Shown: positions 1 to 6,841 of the stretch, piece by piece
Position numbering within the stretch: the first letter of the stretch is position 1
Layout of the letters: each line of letters begins with the position of its first letter
Assembly (NCBI GenBank): GCA_003694425.1
Contig: RFJX01000002.1
Location: forward strand, 1 to 6,841
DNA from: Gammaproteobacteria bacterium
GTDB lineage: Bacteria; Pseudomonadota; Gammaproteobacteria; J113
DNA length: 6,841 nt
Direction of reading: 5' to 3'
Notes under the pieces: model-generated
Databases searched by the model: none
Seen by the model: only the letters and a program-made list of their open reading frames with translations
What the model was told of the DNA's origin: nothing
Made by a program: the position numbers and the translations under genes

Positions 1-164
1 CCTTCATTCAGGGCCCTGCCCAGGTGGATGGCAGCCTCCCGCAACGTGGAGGGCTCCTGGGCGGAGAGAAATTGCGTGGCCGGATCGATACGCGCCGGTA
101 CACCAGAGGCCCATGCCAGCAGAAGTCCGACAATCAGCCAGTGAATGCGCAGCAAATGCCTCAT
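1..164 (-). CDS. Exported protein of unknown function, N-terminal fragment (cut by left window edge)
   Basis: The frame opens with ATG at 164-162 and runs off the left edge after 54 full codons plus two bases. The first 24 residues look like a Sec signal peptide: a basic start (MRHLLRIH), a hydrophobic core (WLIVGLLLAWAS) and a plausible signal peptidase I site after VPA. The visible mature part begins RIDPATQFLSAQEPSTLREA and looks mainly helical; I do not recognise a family. The start is well bounded: the next in-frame codon of note upstream is a TGA, with no ATG, GTG or TTG between. The best upstream purine run (GGAGG) lies about 16 bases from the ATG, too far for a normal ribosome site, and only GGCGGGG lies close. 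The ATG overlaps, as ATGA, the stop of a short OmpA-tail-like frame (161-235). It is probably the third gene of the operon; 71 bases separate it from the barrel gene. Confidence 0.75.
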   Translation of the reverse strand, partial: MRHLLRIHWLIVGLLLAWASGVPARIDPATQFLSAQEPSTLREAAIHLGRALNE

Positions 165-226
165 GACCCCGCCAGAATCACCTCCACCCGTCGATTGCGC
201 GCCCGATGCTCAGGCGAAGAGTGGGA
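161..226 (-). pseudogene. Relict C-terminal tail of an OmpA-family domain
   Basis: Directly after the TGA of the barrel gene (238-236), the same frame stays open for 24 codons to a TGA at 163-161. Its last residues read SPEHRARNRRVEVILAGS. The pattern R-A-x-N-R-R-V-E-hydrophobic, near the end of the chain, is the classic closing motif of OmpA-like peptidoglycan-binding domains, usually preceded by a P-E-G-like turn as here. No start codon precedes the motif, and upstream of the TGA the frame is barrel sequence, so no complete domain exists. The stop overlaps the ATG of the next gene as ATGA, the arrangement expected if a full OmpA-domain gene had once been coupled to it. I read it as the remnant of a deleted gene or lost C-terminal domain. 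Chance resemblance or readthrough of the TGA are the alternatives. The gap shows no convincing terminator hairpin or promoter. Confidence 0.55.
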
Positions 227-235
227 CCGCCGGCC

Positions 236-3200
236 TCAGAGGGATCCCACCACATTGAAGAACAGGCCGCGCGAGGAATAGTCGAGATCGGTCAGATCGT
301 CGGAGTAATCGGTGAAGTTGTAGCCGATCCCGACCTTGACGTGCTCGTTGACATGCCGGTACACGGCGAGCAACAGCCCGGCGCGGGCATCGGCGGCCTC
401 ACGGGCACGCAGATTGCGCACCTCGACGAGCGCATCCCATTCCTTGACCCAGTGCCAGTCCGCACGAAGGATCACCAGGTCGGCGCGACTCGAGAACCAC
501 TCGCCCGGACCGCGTGTGTCCTTGAGACGGCCGATGCGCAGGCCGTACTTGAAGCCCAGTGACAACCACGGACGCACATCAAACGTGGTGTCCACCGAGA
601 ACACCTGGCTCTTCTGCGCATAGTCCGGCAAGGTATCGGAAGACGTCAGCTGTCCCGGTGACGGTAGATTGTAGAAATTGGTGTACTTGAGCAGGGTATT
701 CCAGCGGTCGTTGTCCACCGGCCGGTAGGCCGCGCCGACCACCAGCTCATGGTAGTCGCCGTCGTAGAAGGCACCCTGACTGTTGTCACTGAACGAAAAG
801 TTCAGCTTGCCCAGCAGCCGCCATGCGGGATCCACCTGGTACCCGAGCGTATTGCGCATCAGAATCACCTGGCGATCGTTGCCGGAGGAATGGTCCTCGG
901 TACGGTATTCCAGGGTACCGGCATACCGGGTCTTCTCGTGATGGTAACCCGCGGAAAGCGCCAGCGCGGTGCGCTTGAGGTCCCCGGACAGCGGGTCGCT
1001 GATGCGTCCTTTCTCGACCTTGACGCCATAGCTCCAGCGGTCGGTGGGCGCCAGATCCACGCCGAACGCATGGGTCAGGCTCTCCGGTCCTGAACCGTTC
1101 GTGATGCTGATGCGGTTTTCGCCGAACACCCGGGCCCGGTCGCTGATTCGATAGTCCGCGCCAGTGACCCAGGTGCCGGTGCTGCCGCGTGAATAGCCAT
1201 CCGGTTTCTCGGATTCCAGTTCGTAATTCAGGTAGGCGTTGCTGCGATCGGATACGAGGTAGTCGATGCCAAGCCGGCCACCCGGCCCCAGATTGCCGCC
1301 GGATGCCTCCGCCTTCAGGCTGACCCGATCATTGAGGTGCCAGCTTCCGCCCAACCCGGCACGATTGTTCGGGCTGCGCTGGCCACTGCGCGCCACCGTG
1401 CCCTGGACGAAACCGTAGGCCGACCAGCTGGCGGCATCGGCCGTTTGGCCTTCCGCCTTCGGCCGGTAGTCCGCGCGCACGATCAGGTCGGTACGGTCGC
1501 CATTCTGCGAAAGCAGCGGACTCGCATTGGCCGTGCCATTGCTTTGCTCATCACGGCGCAGGCCAAGCGAGGCCGTCCAGTCGGTGTCGAACTCATGGAT
1601 CCAGCCCAGCTCGGCGGAACGGGTTTTGCGGAGGCGGCTGTGACTGGCATCGGCCTTCACGTCGATAGTGGTGTTGTCCCCCATCGGGAAGCTCGCCTTC
1701 ACCCCCTGCTGGCGCACCGCCTCGCCTCCGAGACTCACCTGGCCCGGTGCCGAGTAGCCCGCGTCCTTCTCCAGCCAATAGGCCGCTACCTGCCCCTCGC
1801 CACCCTGTACCACCTCGGCCAGATCGACGGCCACATCGACCCGTTTCGCGCTGGCGGATCCGCCCGGGCTGCGCAAGGCGTCGAAGCCGAAGCCGCCGTC
1901 GATGGAGGTCTGCACACCGTTGCCGCTGCCATCGGAATGCGCCCATTCCAGGCGCACGCGGGTACCCGGACCGAACCGGTAGGTCGCATCCGCGCCCTTG
2001 ATCTCCTGATCCGCCCCATCGGAACCCTGGCGGTAGCGGCTCAGACCCAGCTGCAGCTGGTCGTTCACCCAGTGCGAAACCCGCAGTCCGGTGGCGAAGT
2101 CACTGATCGCATCCAATCCGGGCACGTACTCGTAGGTCCCCACCAGGTACAGGGGATTGCCGTTGAGCGCGCTGGTGTGCACCAGGCCGCTGCCATCGAC
2201 CGTGGACGGAAGTGCCTCACGCAGCATCACCCGACCCTGCAGATAATCGATGTCGTAGTCCTGGGCCGGGGTGAGCGCTCGCCGCTCGAGCACCAGTCCG
2301 GAGTCCTTGTCGCGCACCTCGATCCACAGCTGTTCGGAGCCGCGGGTGATGTTCATGTGACGCAGATAGTAGAGCGAACCGCCCGTGGCGCGGAATTCGT
2401 CGCGCGCTCCCAGGCTGCCCGGATCGGCCACGAAGGCGTCCACCTTGCTGCGCCGTGCCCCGAACGAGGTGGTCTCCTGCGAGCGGTAGCTGGCATGTGC
2501 GCCATAGAGGCCACGCGCATATTGCACCAGTTCGGTATCCGCCCAGCGGGTCTTGAAATTGCCCCACAGGACGTGTGAATCGCCCTTCTCCAGGCGCACG
2601 TAAAACTTGCCCTGGGTGGGCGCGTCCTCGCGTACCGTGCTGTCATCGCCATAGACGGGATAATAGGCATCCGGGTCGATGTTGCGCAGCAGGTAATAGG
2701 GGTTCTTGTCGGAGAAGTTGCTGAACAGGTCCTTCAAGGGCTGGTTGCCGGTGTCCGCCGCAGCGGTCAGAAGCCACGCCCCCTTGACCTTGCCCTTCAG
2801 GTAGAAGGCACCGCGTCCGTCGATCCAGGTCTTCTTGTCGTAGTGCTGGGTATCGCCGGTGACCTCCACTGCCGGACCCTTCACCGAGCTGTGTCCCACG
2901 GTCAGGTCGCCAATGGCCACGTAGAACCAGTCATCACTGGGGATGGACAGACTGCGCCGGAAATCGAACGTCCGCCCATCCGCGCGCACGACGCGGACTT
3001 CTACCTGATGCGGACCCGCAGGCAGAATTTGGCGCAGGACGAAGCGGCCGCGCGAATCCATGGGGACCTGCATGCCCAGTGCGGTGACCCGATCACCTTC
3101 CTGGAGTTTCGCTCCGCTCACGATCACGGTGCCACCTTCGATGGGGATGTTGCGCAGCCCCAGTGAACTCTCCCCCCAGCCCATCAGGGCCTCGCGCCGG

Positions 3201-3883
3201 ACATCCTCCGTGCCTTCCCTGAACGGGCGGTGGCGTGGCACCACCTCCAGCGATTTGAGCGTGGTCTCGTCAAACCGGCCCTGTGCGTCATACACCCGAA
3301 GCACGTAACCCACACGCCCTTCCAGGCCGGCGGGAACGCGCCATTCGATGGGTGAATTCCAGTCCACCGGCAGCACCGCCAACGGCTTGCTGTCCTCACG
3401 CATTCCCGGGCGAAAGATCCGCAGCTCGGCCCGCTTCAGCCAGGCCAGGTAGTTGCTGTAGACCCAAAAGGTGACCGTCTCGTCCGGGACCACCACACCG
3501 ACCCGGGTCCATACGTTGAGTGCAGGCCGGATGTCCAGATCGTCGTAGCGTATCTGGATATCCGCCCGCGCCAGCGCCACATCGGCACAGCGCTGGCGGT
3601 CCGCATCGCTGACCGGTTTTCCGAGCTCCAGGGGTTCCCCGTCGACGGTCACCCGAAATGGCAGATCGGCCTGCACCACCTGCCCCTTGCAGCCGCCCGG
3701 AGCCTGGCTTCTGCCCGAATCGCTTGTGCCGGCCTGTTCGGTCTGGGGCGGAACCGGATGCAGATCCACGCGGGCGTTATCGATACGCTTGCCCTCGTCT
3801 GCCATCACCGGCAGCGTCAGGGCGGTGCCCAGAGTCAGTGTTGCCATGCCCAGACGCACGATGGGCTTCCAGCACAGGGTCAT
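236..3883 (-). CDS. Large outer-membrane beta-barrel protein with exported N-terminal domains
   Basis: A complete 1215-residue protein. Residues 1-28 form a signal peptide (MTLCWKPIVRLGM, then a hydrophobic stretch, cleavage likely after PVMA before DEGKR). Residues about 65-215 form a soluble domain with two cysteines (near 65 and 99) that may pair as a disulfide. Residues about 240-315 look like an Ig- or carboxypeptidase-regulatory-like sandwich (GGTVIVSGAKLQEGD, LPAGPHQVEVRV). Residues about 316-585 contain densely conserved-looking motifs: YYPVYGDDSTVREDAPT, KFYVRLEKGDSHVLWGNF and QDYDIDYLQGRVML; the last recalls a motif of SprA-type surface-secretion proteins. From about 590 to the end, short alternating strands rich in Tyr, Trp and Arg with Asp/Asn/Gly turns indicate an outer-membrane barrel, closing with GLFFNVVGSL. 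I see no TonB box or plug domain, so receptor function is not supported. The start is fixed by a strong ribosome site and the ATGA overlap with the upstream gene, with which it is probably translationally coupled. The terminal residue is Leu rather than the usual Phe or Trp. Substrate and role are unknown; anchor or export pore for the upstream repeat protein is a guess. Confidence 0.85.
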   Translation of the reverse strand: MTLCWKPIVRLGMATLTLGTALTLPVMADEGKRIDNARVDLHPVPPQTEQAGTSDSGRSQAPGGCKGQVVQADLPFRVTVDGEPLELGKPVSDADRQRCADVALARADIQIRYDDLDIRPALNVWTRVGVVVPDETVTFWVYSNYLAWLKRAELRIFRPGMREDSKPLAVLPVDWNSPIEWRVPAGLEGRVGYVLRVYDAQGRFDETTLKSLEVVPRHRPFREGTEDVRREALMGWGESSLGLRNIPIEGGTVIVSGAKLQEGDRVTALGMQVPMDSRGRFVLRQILPAGPHQVEVRVVRADGRTFDFRRSLSIPSDDWFYVAIGDLTVGHSSVKGPAVEVTGDTQHYDKKTWIDGRGAFYLKGKVKGAWLLTAAADTGNQPLKDLFSNFSDKNPYYLLRNIDPDAYYPVYGDDSTVREDAPTQGKFYVRLEKGDSHVLWGNFKTRWADTELVQYARGLYGAHASYRSQETTSFGARRSKVDAFVADPGSLGARDEFRATGGSLYYLRHMNITRGSEQLWIEVRDKDSGLVLERRALTPAQDYDIDYLQGRVMLREALPSTVDGSGLVHTSALNGNPLYLVGTYEYVPGLDAISDFATGLRVSHWVNDQLQLGLSRYRQGSDGADQEIKGADATYRFGPGTRVRLEWAHSDGSGNGVQTSIDGGFGFDALRSPGGSASAKRVDVAVDLAEVVQGGEGQVAAYWLEKDAGYSAPGQVSLGGEAVRQQGVKASFPMGDNTTIDVKADASHSRLRKTRSAELGWIHEFDTDWTASLGLRRDEQSNGTANASPLLSQNGDRTDLIVRADYRPKAEGQTADAASWSAYGFVQGTVARSGQRSPNNRAGLGGSWHLNDRVSLKAEASGGNLGPGGRLGIDYLVSDRSNAYLNYELESEKPDGYSRGSTGTWVTGADYRISDRARVFGENRISITNGSGPESLTHAFGVDLAPTDRWSYGVKVEKGRISDPLSGDLKRTALALSAGYHHEKTRYAGTLEYRTEDHSSGNDRQVILMRNTLGYQVDPAWRLLGKLNFSFSDNSQGAFYDGDYHELVVGAAYRPVDNDRWNTLLKYTNFYNLPSPGQLTSSDTLPDYAQKSQVFSVDTTFDVRPWLSLGFKYGLRIGRLKDTRGPGEWFSSRADLVILRADWHWVKEWDALVEVRNLRAREAADARAGLLLAVYRHVNEHVKVGIGYNFTDYSDDLTDLDYSSRGLFFNVVGSL

Positions 3884-6841
3884 CGGCCCATCCTCCCGGC
3901 CGGCACCAGTTCGGTCTCGATGATCAACGGCGGTCTGTCCCTGCGCTCCCCTTCTTCCTGTTCGGATTCCCGGTACCGCTCACGGATCTGCGAGGCGAGT
4001 GCCTCCAGTCGAGCCTTGGCATGGTCCGTATCCTCGTCGGCGCTCACCAGGTAGGCAATGCGCAGTACCGAGGGGCGCTGTTCGAGCTGCTGCACCAGGG
4101 ATTGCAGTTGTCCGGCCCATTCACTGCGCAGGGCATTGCCATCGACAACGAACGCTTCCCGAGTCACTTCAAGACGGAACACCTTGTGGATGGTGGCTCC
4201 GAAGTTGAGCTTGACAAGCTTGCCGCGCGTGCTGCGTACCACCCGCGGGTTCTCGGTGGTGATGCGATAGCCCGATGGCAGGGTGCGTGGATCCAGCTTC
4301 ATGATGAAATTGCTGCCGATGTCGCGCTGCGGGATGTCGGCGCAGGCCACGTGGAAACGGCCGTCCGCATCGGTGGTGACCAGCAGTCCGCCCACCGTGG
4401 CGATGCGCACGTTGGGGATGCCGGGTTCACCCGGATCCTGGTAACCGTTGGCATTCCGGTCGTCGAACACCTTTCCGATGATGTCGGAGCAGTCGAAGGT
4501 CGGATCCGGCACCACCTGCACGGTGGCGCTGGCAACGTTGGACACACGAGCATTCGCGACGGTATTCAACGCCCAGGCCTGATTCTCGTATTTTCCATCC
4601 GCAACGCCTGCACCCACCACCAGCAGCAGCTTGAAGGTCTTGACCTCGCCAGCGCTGAAGGACTGTCCACTCCAGGTGAGCTCACGACCGGAAACCGTCG
4701 GTTCCAGGGCCGTTCCGTTGAGGGTGGCGCTGCCGGCACGGTAGCGGAATCCCGCCGGTATCCGGTCACGCACCGCGACATCCGTCAGCGTTGCCGACAG
4801 GGTGTTGGTCGCGGTCACGGTATAGGGCACCAGGTCACCGCGGCTGACGTTGACCAGGGGCGTGGTCTTGGTCATCACGATCGCACCTTCGAGGACCGGA
4901 TCGATGGGGATGTGGTTGTTGACCACGTCACCCGAGACCCCCGGAGTCAGCTCGAAGCGGTAGTAGTACTGCGTGGTATTGGCAGTGGCCGCCAGCCCCG
5001 CGGAGGTGGCCGGGCACGTGGCCGGATCCTGGTTCGGCGTGCCTGTCGGGGGGGCTGTCGCGCTGTTCTGAACCACCGCCGGATCAGGCGTCGCACCCAC
5101 ATTCAGGGTCGCGGTACAGGCCGGGATCAGCACCGAGGGGGTCGGCAGATAGCCGGCAGGCACGGTCACCGTCAGGGTATAGGTGCCCGCCGGTGCGCTG
5201 TTCAGCAGCAGAAACTGGTAGAAACCGCTGGGGCCGGTGGTCTGACTGAGGCTGCCGCCCAGGATATCCGCGGCATCGAACCCCGGGGGGCCGCTGATCG
5301 AGACCACCGCACCGGCGACCGGGTTTCGGGTCACCGAATCGTAGACGATCCCGGCCGGGTCCAGCGGCAAGCTCTGCTCTACCACGTTGTCCCCGGCGAG
5401 CAGTGTCATGCCTTCCAGGATGCCGTCACGGGGGATGGCGCCCGCCGGGTTGCCGGCGTTGCTGCCATTGTTGGGCGTACTGGCGCCGGTATCGCGTGTT
5501 CCCGGAACCGCTGCGATCCCCCGCTCATTGGTTACCGCAGAGCCGAACAGGATGCCCGTGGTCGGCTCCCGGAAGCGCAGGCTGTAGCCGGAGCCTGGCG
5601 AGATGCCGGTAATGGTGTAGGCACCGCTCGCATCGGTTGTGGCACTGGCCACCACCTGTCCGCCGAACAGCAATTCAACTTGCCAGCCGGCCAGGGGAGG
5701 CTCCCCGGCATCGCGCACGCGATCGTGATCGAGATCCCGCCAGACATGCCCGGAAACGCGAGCCGACGTGGCGATGGGTGTAGGATCGGTGGCACTGTTG
5801 TTGCCGGATAGGCCGGCCGGTTCATTGCCACCGGTAATGGTGGCGGTATTCACCAGAATCTGTCCGGCAAGCCCGGATGCCACCTGAACCCGGAGCGTGA
5901 TCGCGTTGCCGGTAGCCCCTGCGGCCATGCTGTCGGTCGTGGTACAGGTCAGGGTCTGTCCCGCAATGGAACAGTTCCAGCCAGTGCCGCTCGCTGACAG
6001 CGGCGTGATCCCGGCCGGCAGCGTGTCGACCACGGTCAGGGTACCGCTGGTCGCCGCTGGGCCGATATTGCTGGGCGTGATGGTGTAGCTCCCGGTGCTG
6101 CCTCCCTCACCGAAGCTCTCCGGACTGTGCGTCTTGGTGATGGCCAGATCGGGAGAGGATGCCTGCTCGGCAAAATCGTTCTCCGCCGACACGGTGTTCG
6201 AGCCCGTCAGGTCGATGCCGCTGATACGGCTGCTGGTCGCGGTCGGGTTACTGGCCACACCGCCCGTGCTGCCGGCAGTGGTGATTCCATTGCTGGTACC
6301 CTCCGGCTGATCGGGTTGCTCCACCGTGTAGGTGCCGGCCGGCAGTCCGGTAAAGGTATAGCGACCGTCGCTGTCGGTGGTGACGGTTGCCGTGACCGGG
6401 TTGCCATTGATATCGGTACCACTGAGGTGGATCACCTGGCCCGAGAGGCCATGATCGGAACCATCGAGAACGCCATTGTTGTTGAAATCCACGAACACAC
6501 GGCCCGAGAGGGTGCGTGTGCCGGGGAGCTCCGCAAAGTCGTTGCCGCTGGCAATGGTATTCGGAGGCAGCACGATGTTGGTGATGGCGCTGGGCAGGGT
6601 CGTCACCGCGCTGGCACTGCCCGGAGTTCCGCCATTGGGGACTGCTCCGGCAGTGGTGATACCGTTTACCGTGCCGGCAGGCTGTGTGGGCTCGCGCACC
6701 GTGTACGTGCCGGGCAGCAGCCCGCTGAAACTGTAGGTGCCATCCGCTCCGGTGGTGGTACTCTGGTTGACCGCATTGCCGAGGTAGTCGGTACCACTGA
6801 GTTCGATGGTTACGCCCGCGATGCCGGCATCCGTGCCATTC
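3880..6841 (-). CDS. Giant SdrD_B/DUF11 repeat surface protein with degenerate OmpA-like C-terminus (5' end beyond window)
   Basis: The frame is open from the right edge to a TGA at 3882-3880, giving 986 visible residues (numbered here from 6840); the real start and any signal peptide lie outside. Domains in order: SdrD_B repeat 1 (1-105, partial); SdrD_B repeat 2 (109-226, with DFNNNGVLDGSDHGLSG); DUF11 (231-350, DLAITKTHSPESF, paired Cys near 290 and 299); SdrD_B 3 (361-497, DLDHDRVRDAGEPPLAG); a Cna_B or carboxypeptidase-regulatory-like domain (498-590, GIVYDSVTRNPVAGAVV); a second DUF11-type domain (653-777, PLVNVSRGDLVPYTVTATNT); SdrD_B 4 (785-880, FDDRNANGYQDPGEPGIP); and an OmpA-like domain (886-981). 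The Asp/Asn loops resemble calcium sites of SdrD B repeats. Such modules form rigid stalks in surface proteins; here there is no LPXTG anchor and the OmpA-like end suggests the periplasm or cell wall. A GTG at 6699 is an internal Val inside repeat 1, not a start. The gene overlaps the downstream barrel gene by four bases. Confidence 0.9.
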   Translation of the reverse strand, partial: NGTDAGIAGVTIELSGTDYLGNAVNQSTTTGADGTYSFSGLLPGTYTVREPTQPAGTVNGITTAGAVPNGGTPGSASAVTTLPSAITNIVLPPNTIASGNDFAELPGTRTLSGRVFVDFNNNGVLDGSDHGLSGQVIHLSGTDINGNPVTATVTTDSDGRYTFTGLPAGTYTVEQPDQPEGTSNGITTAGSTGGVASNPTATSSRISGIDLTGSNTVSAENDFAEQASSPDLAITKTHSPESFGEGGSTGSYTITPSNIGPAATSGTLTVVDTLPAGITPLSASGTGWNCSIAGQTLTCTTTDSMAAGATGNAITLRVQVASGLAGQILVNTATITGGNEPAGLSGNNSATDPTPIATSARVSGHVWRDLDHDRVRDAGEPPLAGWQVELLFGGQVVASATTDASGAYTITGISPGSGYSLRFREPTTGILFGSAVTNERGIAAVPGTRDTGASTPNNGSNAGNPAGAIPRDGILEGMTLLAGDNVVEQSLPLDPAGIVYDSVTRNPVAGAVVSISGPPGFDAADILGGSLSQTTGPSGFYQFLLLNSAPAGTYTLTVTVPAGYLPTPSVLIPACTATLNVGATPDPAVVQNSATAPPTGTPNQDPATCPATSAGLAATANTTQYYYRFELTPGVSGDVVNNHIPIDPVLEGAIVMTKTTPLVNVSRGDLVPYTVTATNTLSATLTDVAVRDRIPAGFRYRAGSATLNGTALEPTVSGRELTWSGQSFSAGEVKTFKLLLVVGAGVADGKYENQAWALNTVANARVSNVASATVQVVPDPTFDCSDIIGKVFDDRNANGYQDPGEPGIPNVRIATVGGLLVTTDADGRFHVACADIPQRDIGSNFIMKLDPRTLPSGYRITTENPRVVRSTRGKLVKLNFGATIHKVFRLEVTREAFVVDGNALRSEWAGQLQSLVQQLEQRPSVLRIAYLVSADEDTDHAKARLEALASQIRERYRESEQEEGERRDRPPLIIETELVPAGRMGR
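3892..3897 (-). promoter_or_regulatory. Shine-Dalgarno of the barrel gene, with ATGA stop/start overlap
   Basis: On the minus strand GGGAGG lies 8 bases before the ATG at 3883, inside the last codons of the repeat-protein gene. The stop of that gene and this ATG share bases as ATGA (3883-3880). This near-ideal ribosome site decides the start over the Met at codon 13 and implies translational coupling of the two proteins. Confidence 0.85.
6163..6840 (-). repeat. Tandem SdrD_B repeat pair, period about 125 residues (375 bases)
   Basis: Two consecutive modules of the repeat protein align without gaps over their shared cores. LSGTD near the start, GTYTV in the middle, then NGITTAG recur exactly 125 codons apart, and both modules end in NDFAE. 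The first visible residue of unit 1 (N of NGTDAG) aligns with the D of DGSDHG in unit 2, so unit 1 lacks only its leading strand and Asp/Asn loop, which lie past the right edge. Further copies probably continue there. The DNA has diverged more than the protein, so this is an old duplication rather than a recent one. Confidence 0.8.

Noticed and set aside
165..240. A terminator or promoter between the barrel gene and the next gene
   Set aside because: Only a weak GGCG/CGCC pairing is present, with no T-run and no recognisable -35/-10 pair; the sequence is better explained as residual coding sequence.
1337..2578. A plus-strand open frame of 413 codons antisense to the barrel gene
   Set aside because: Its composition is the low-complexity Arg/Ala/His/Gly pattern of an antisense shadow, with no family motif, and the opposite strand encodes a coherent barrel protein.
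236..3883. TonB-dependent receptor as the identity of the barrel protein
   Set aside because: No TonB box or plug-domain motifs follow the signal peptide; the N-terminal half is instead several soluble beta-rich domains.
3658..5811. A plus-strand open frame of 717 codons antisense to both large genes
   Set aside because: It straddles the junction of two well-supported minus-strand genes, and its product is rich in Arg, Gly, His and Ala with no recognisable domain or signal. It is explained by GC-rich codon use in the opposite strand.
6697..6699. GTG as the start of the repeat protein
   Set aside because: It is the Val of a GTYTV motif in the middle of an SdrD_B module, and the frame continues upstream to the window edge with the rest of that module.

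Overview
This GC-rich window (by eye about 60-65% GC) carries a tightly packed, minus-strand gene cluster for cell-envelope proteins, read from the right edge to the left. Signal peptides, an outer-membrane beta-barrel, OmpA-type sequence and SdrD_B/DUF11 repeat domains point to a Gram-negative bacterium. A gamma- or betaproteobacterium is my guess; nothing in the window fixes the lineage.

Layout in order of transcription: (1) 6841 to 3880 holds the 3' part of a very large secreted or surface repeat protein. Its 5' end lies beyond the right edge. It is built of SdrD_B (Cna_B-like), DUF11 and carboxypeptidase-regulatory-like beta-sandwich modules and ends in a degenerate OmpA-like domain. (2) 3883 to 236 holds a complete 1215-residue protein with a signal peptide, about 560 residues of exported N-terminal domains and a long C-terminal beta-barrel. 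Its ATG overlaps the stop of the first gene (ATGA), and a strong Shine-Dalgarno lies inside the end of that gene. (3) From 164 leftwards there is the start of another exported protein, cut by the left edge after 55 codons.

The 71-base gap between genes 2 and 3 is not ordinary spacer. In the same frame as gene 2, directly after its stop, it encodes a short peptide closely resembling the extreme C-terminus of OmpA-family domains (HRARNRRVEVILAGS-stop). The stop of that peptide overlaps the ATG of gene 3 as ATGA. This looks like the tail of a deleted OmpA-domain gene or lost domain, left in place together with its translational-coupling junction.

How the genes may work together is inference: the repeat protein and the barrel protein are translationally coupled, and the barrel could anchor or pass the repeat protein at the outer membrane. 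No mobile element, RNA gene, CRISPR array, promoter or terminator is recognisable. The several long plus-strand open frames are antisense shadows of the GC-rich coding sequence.
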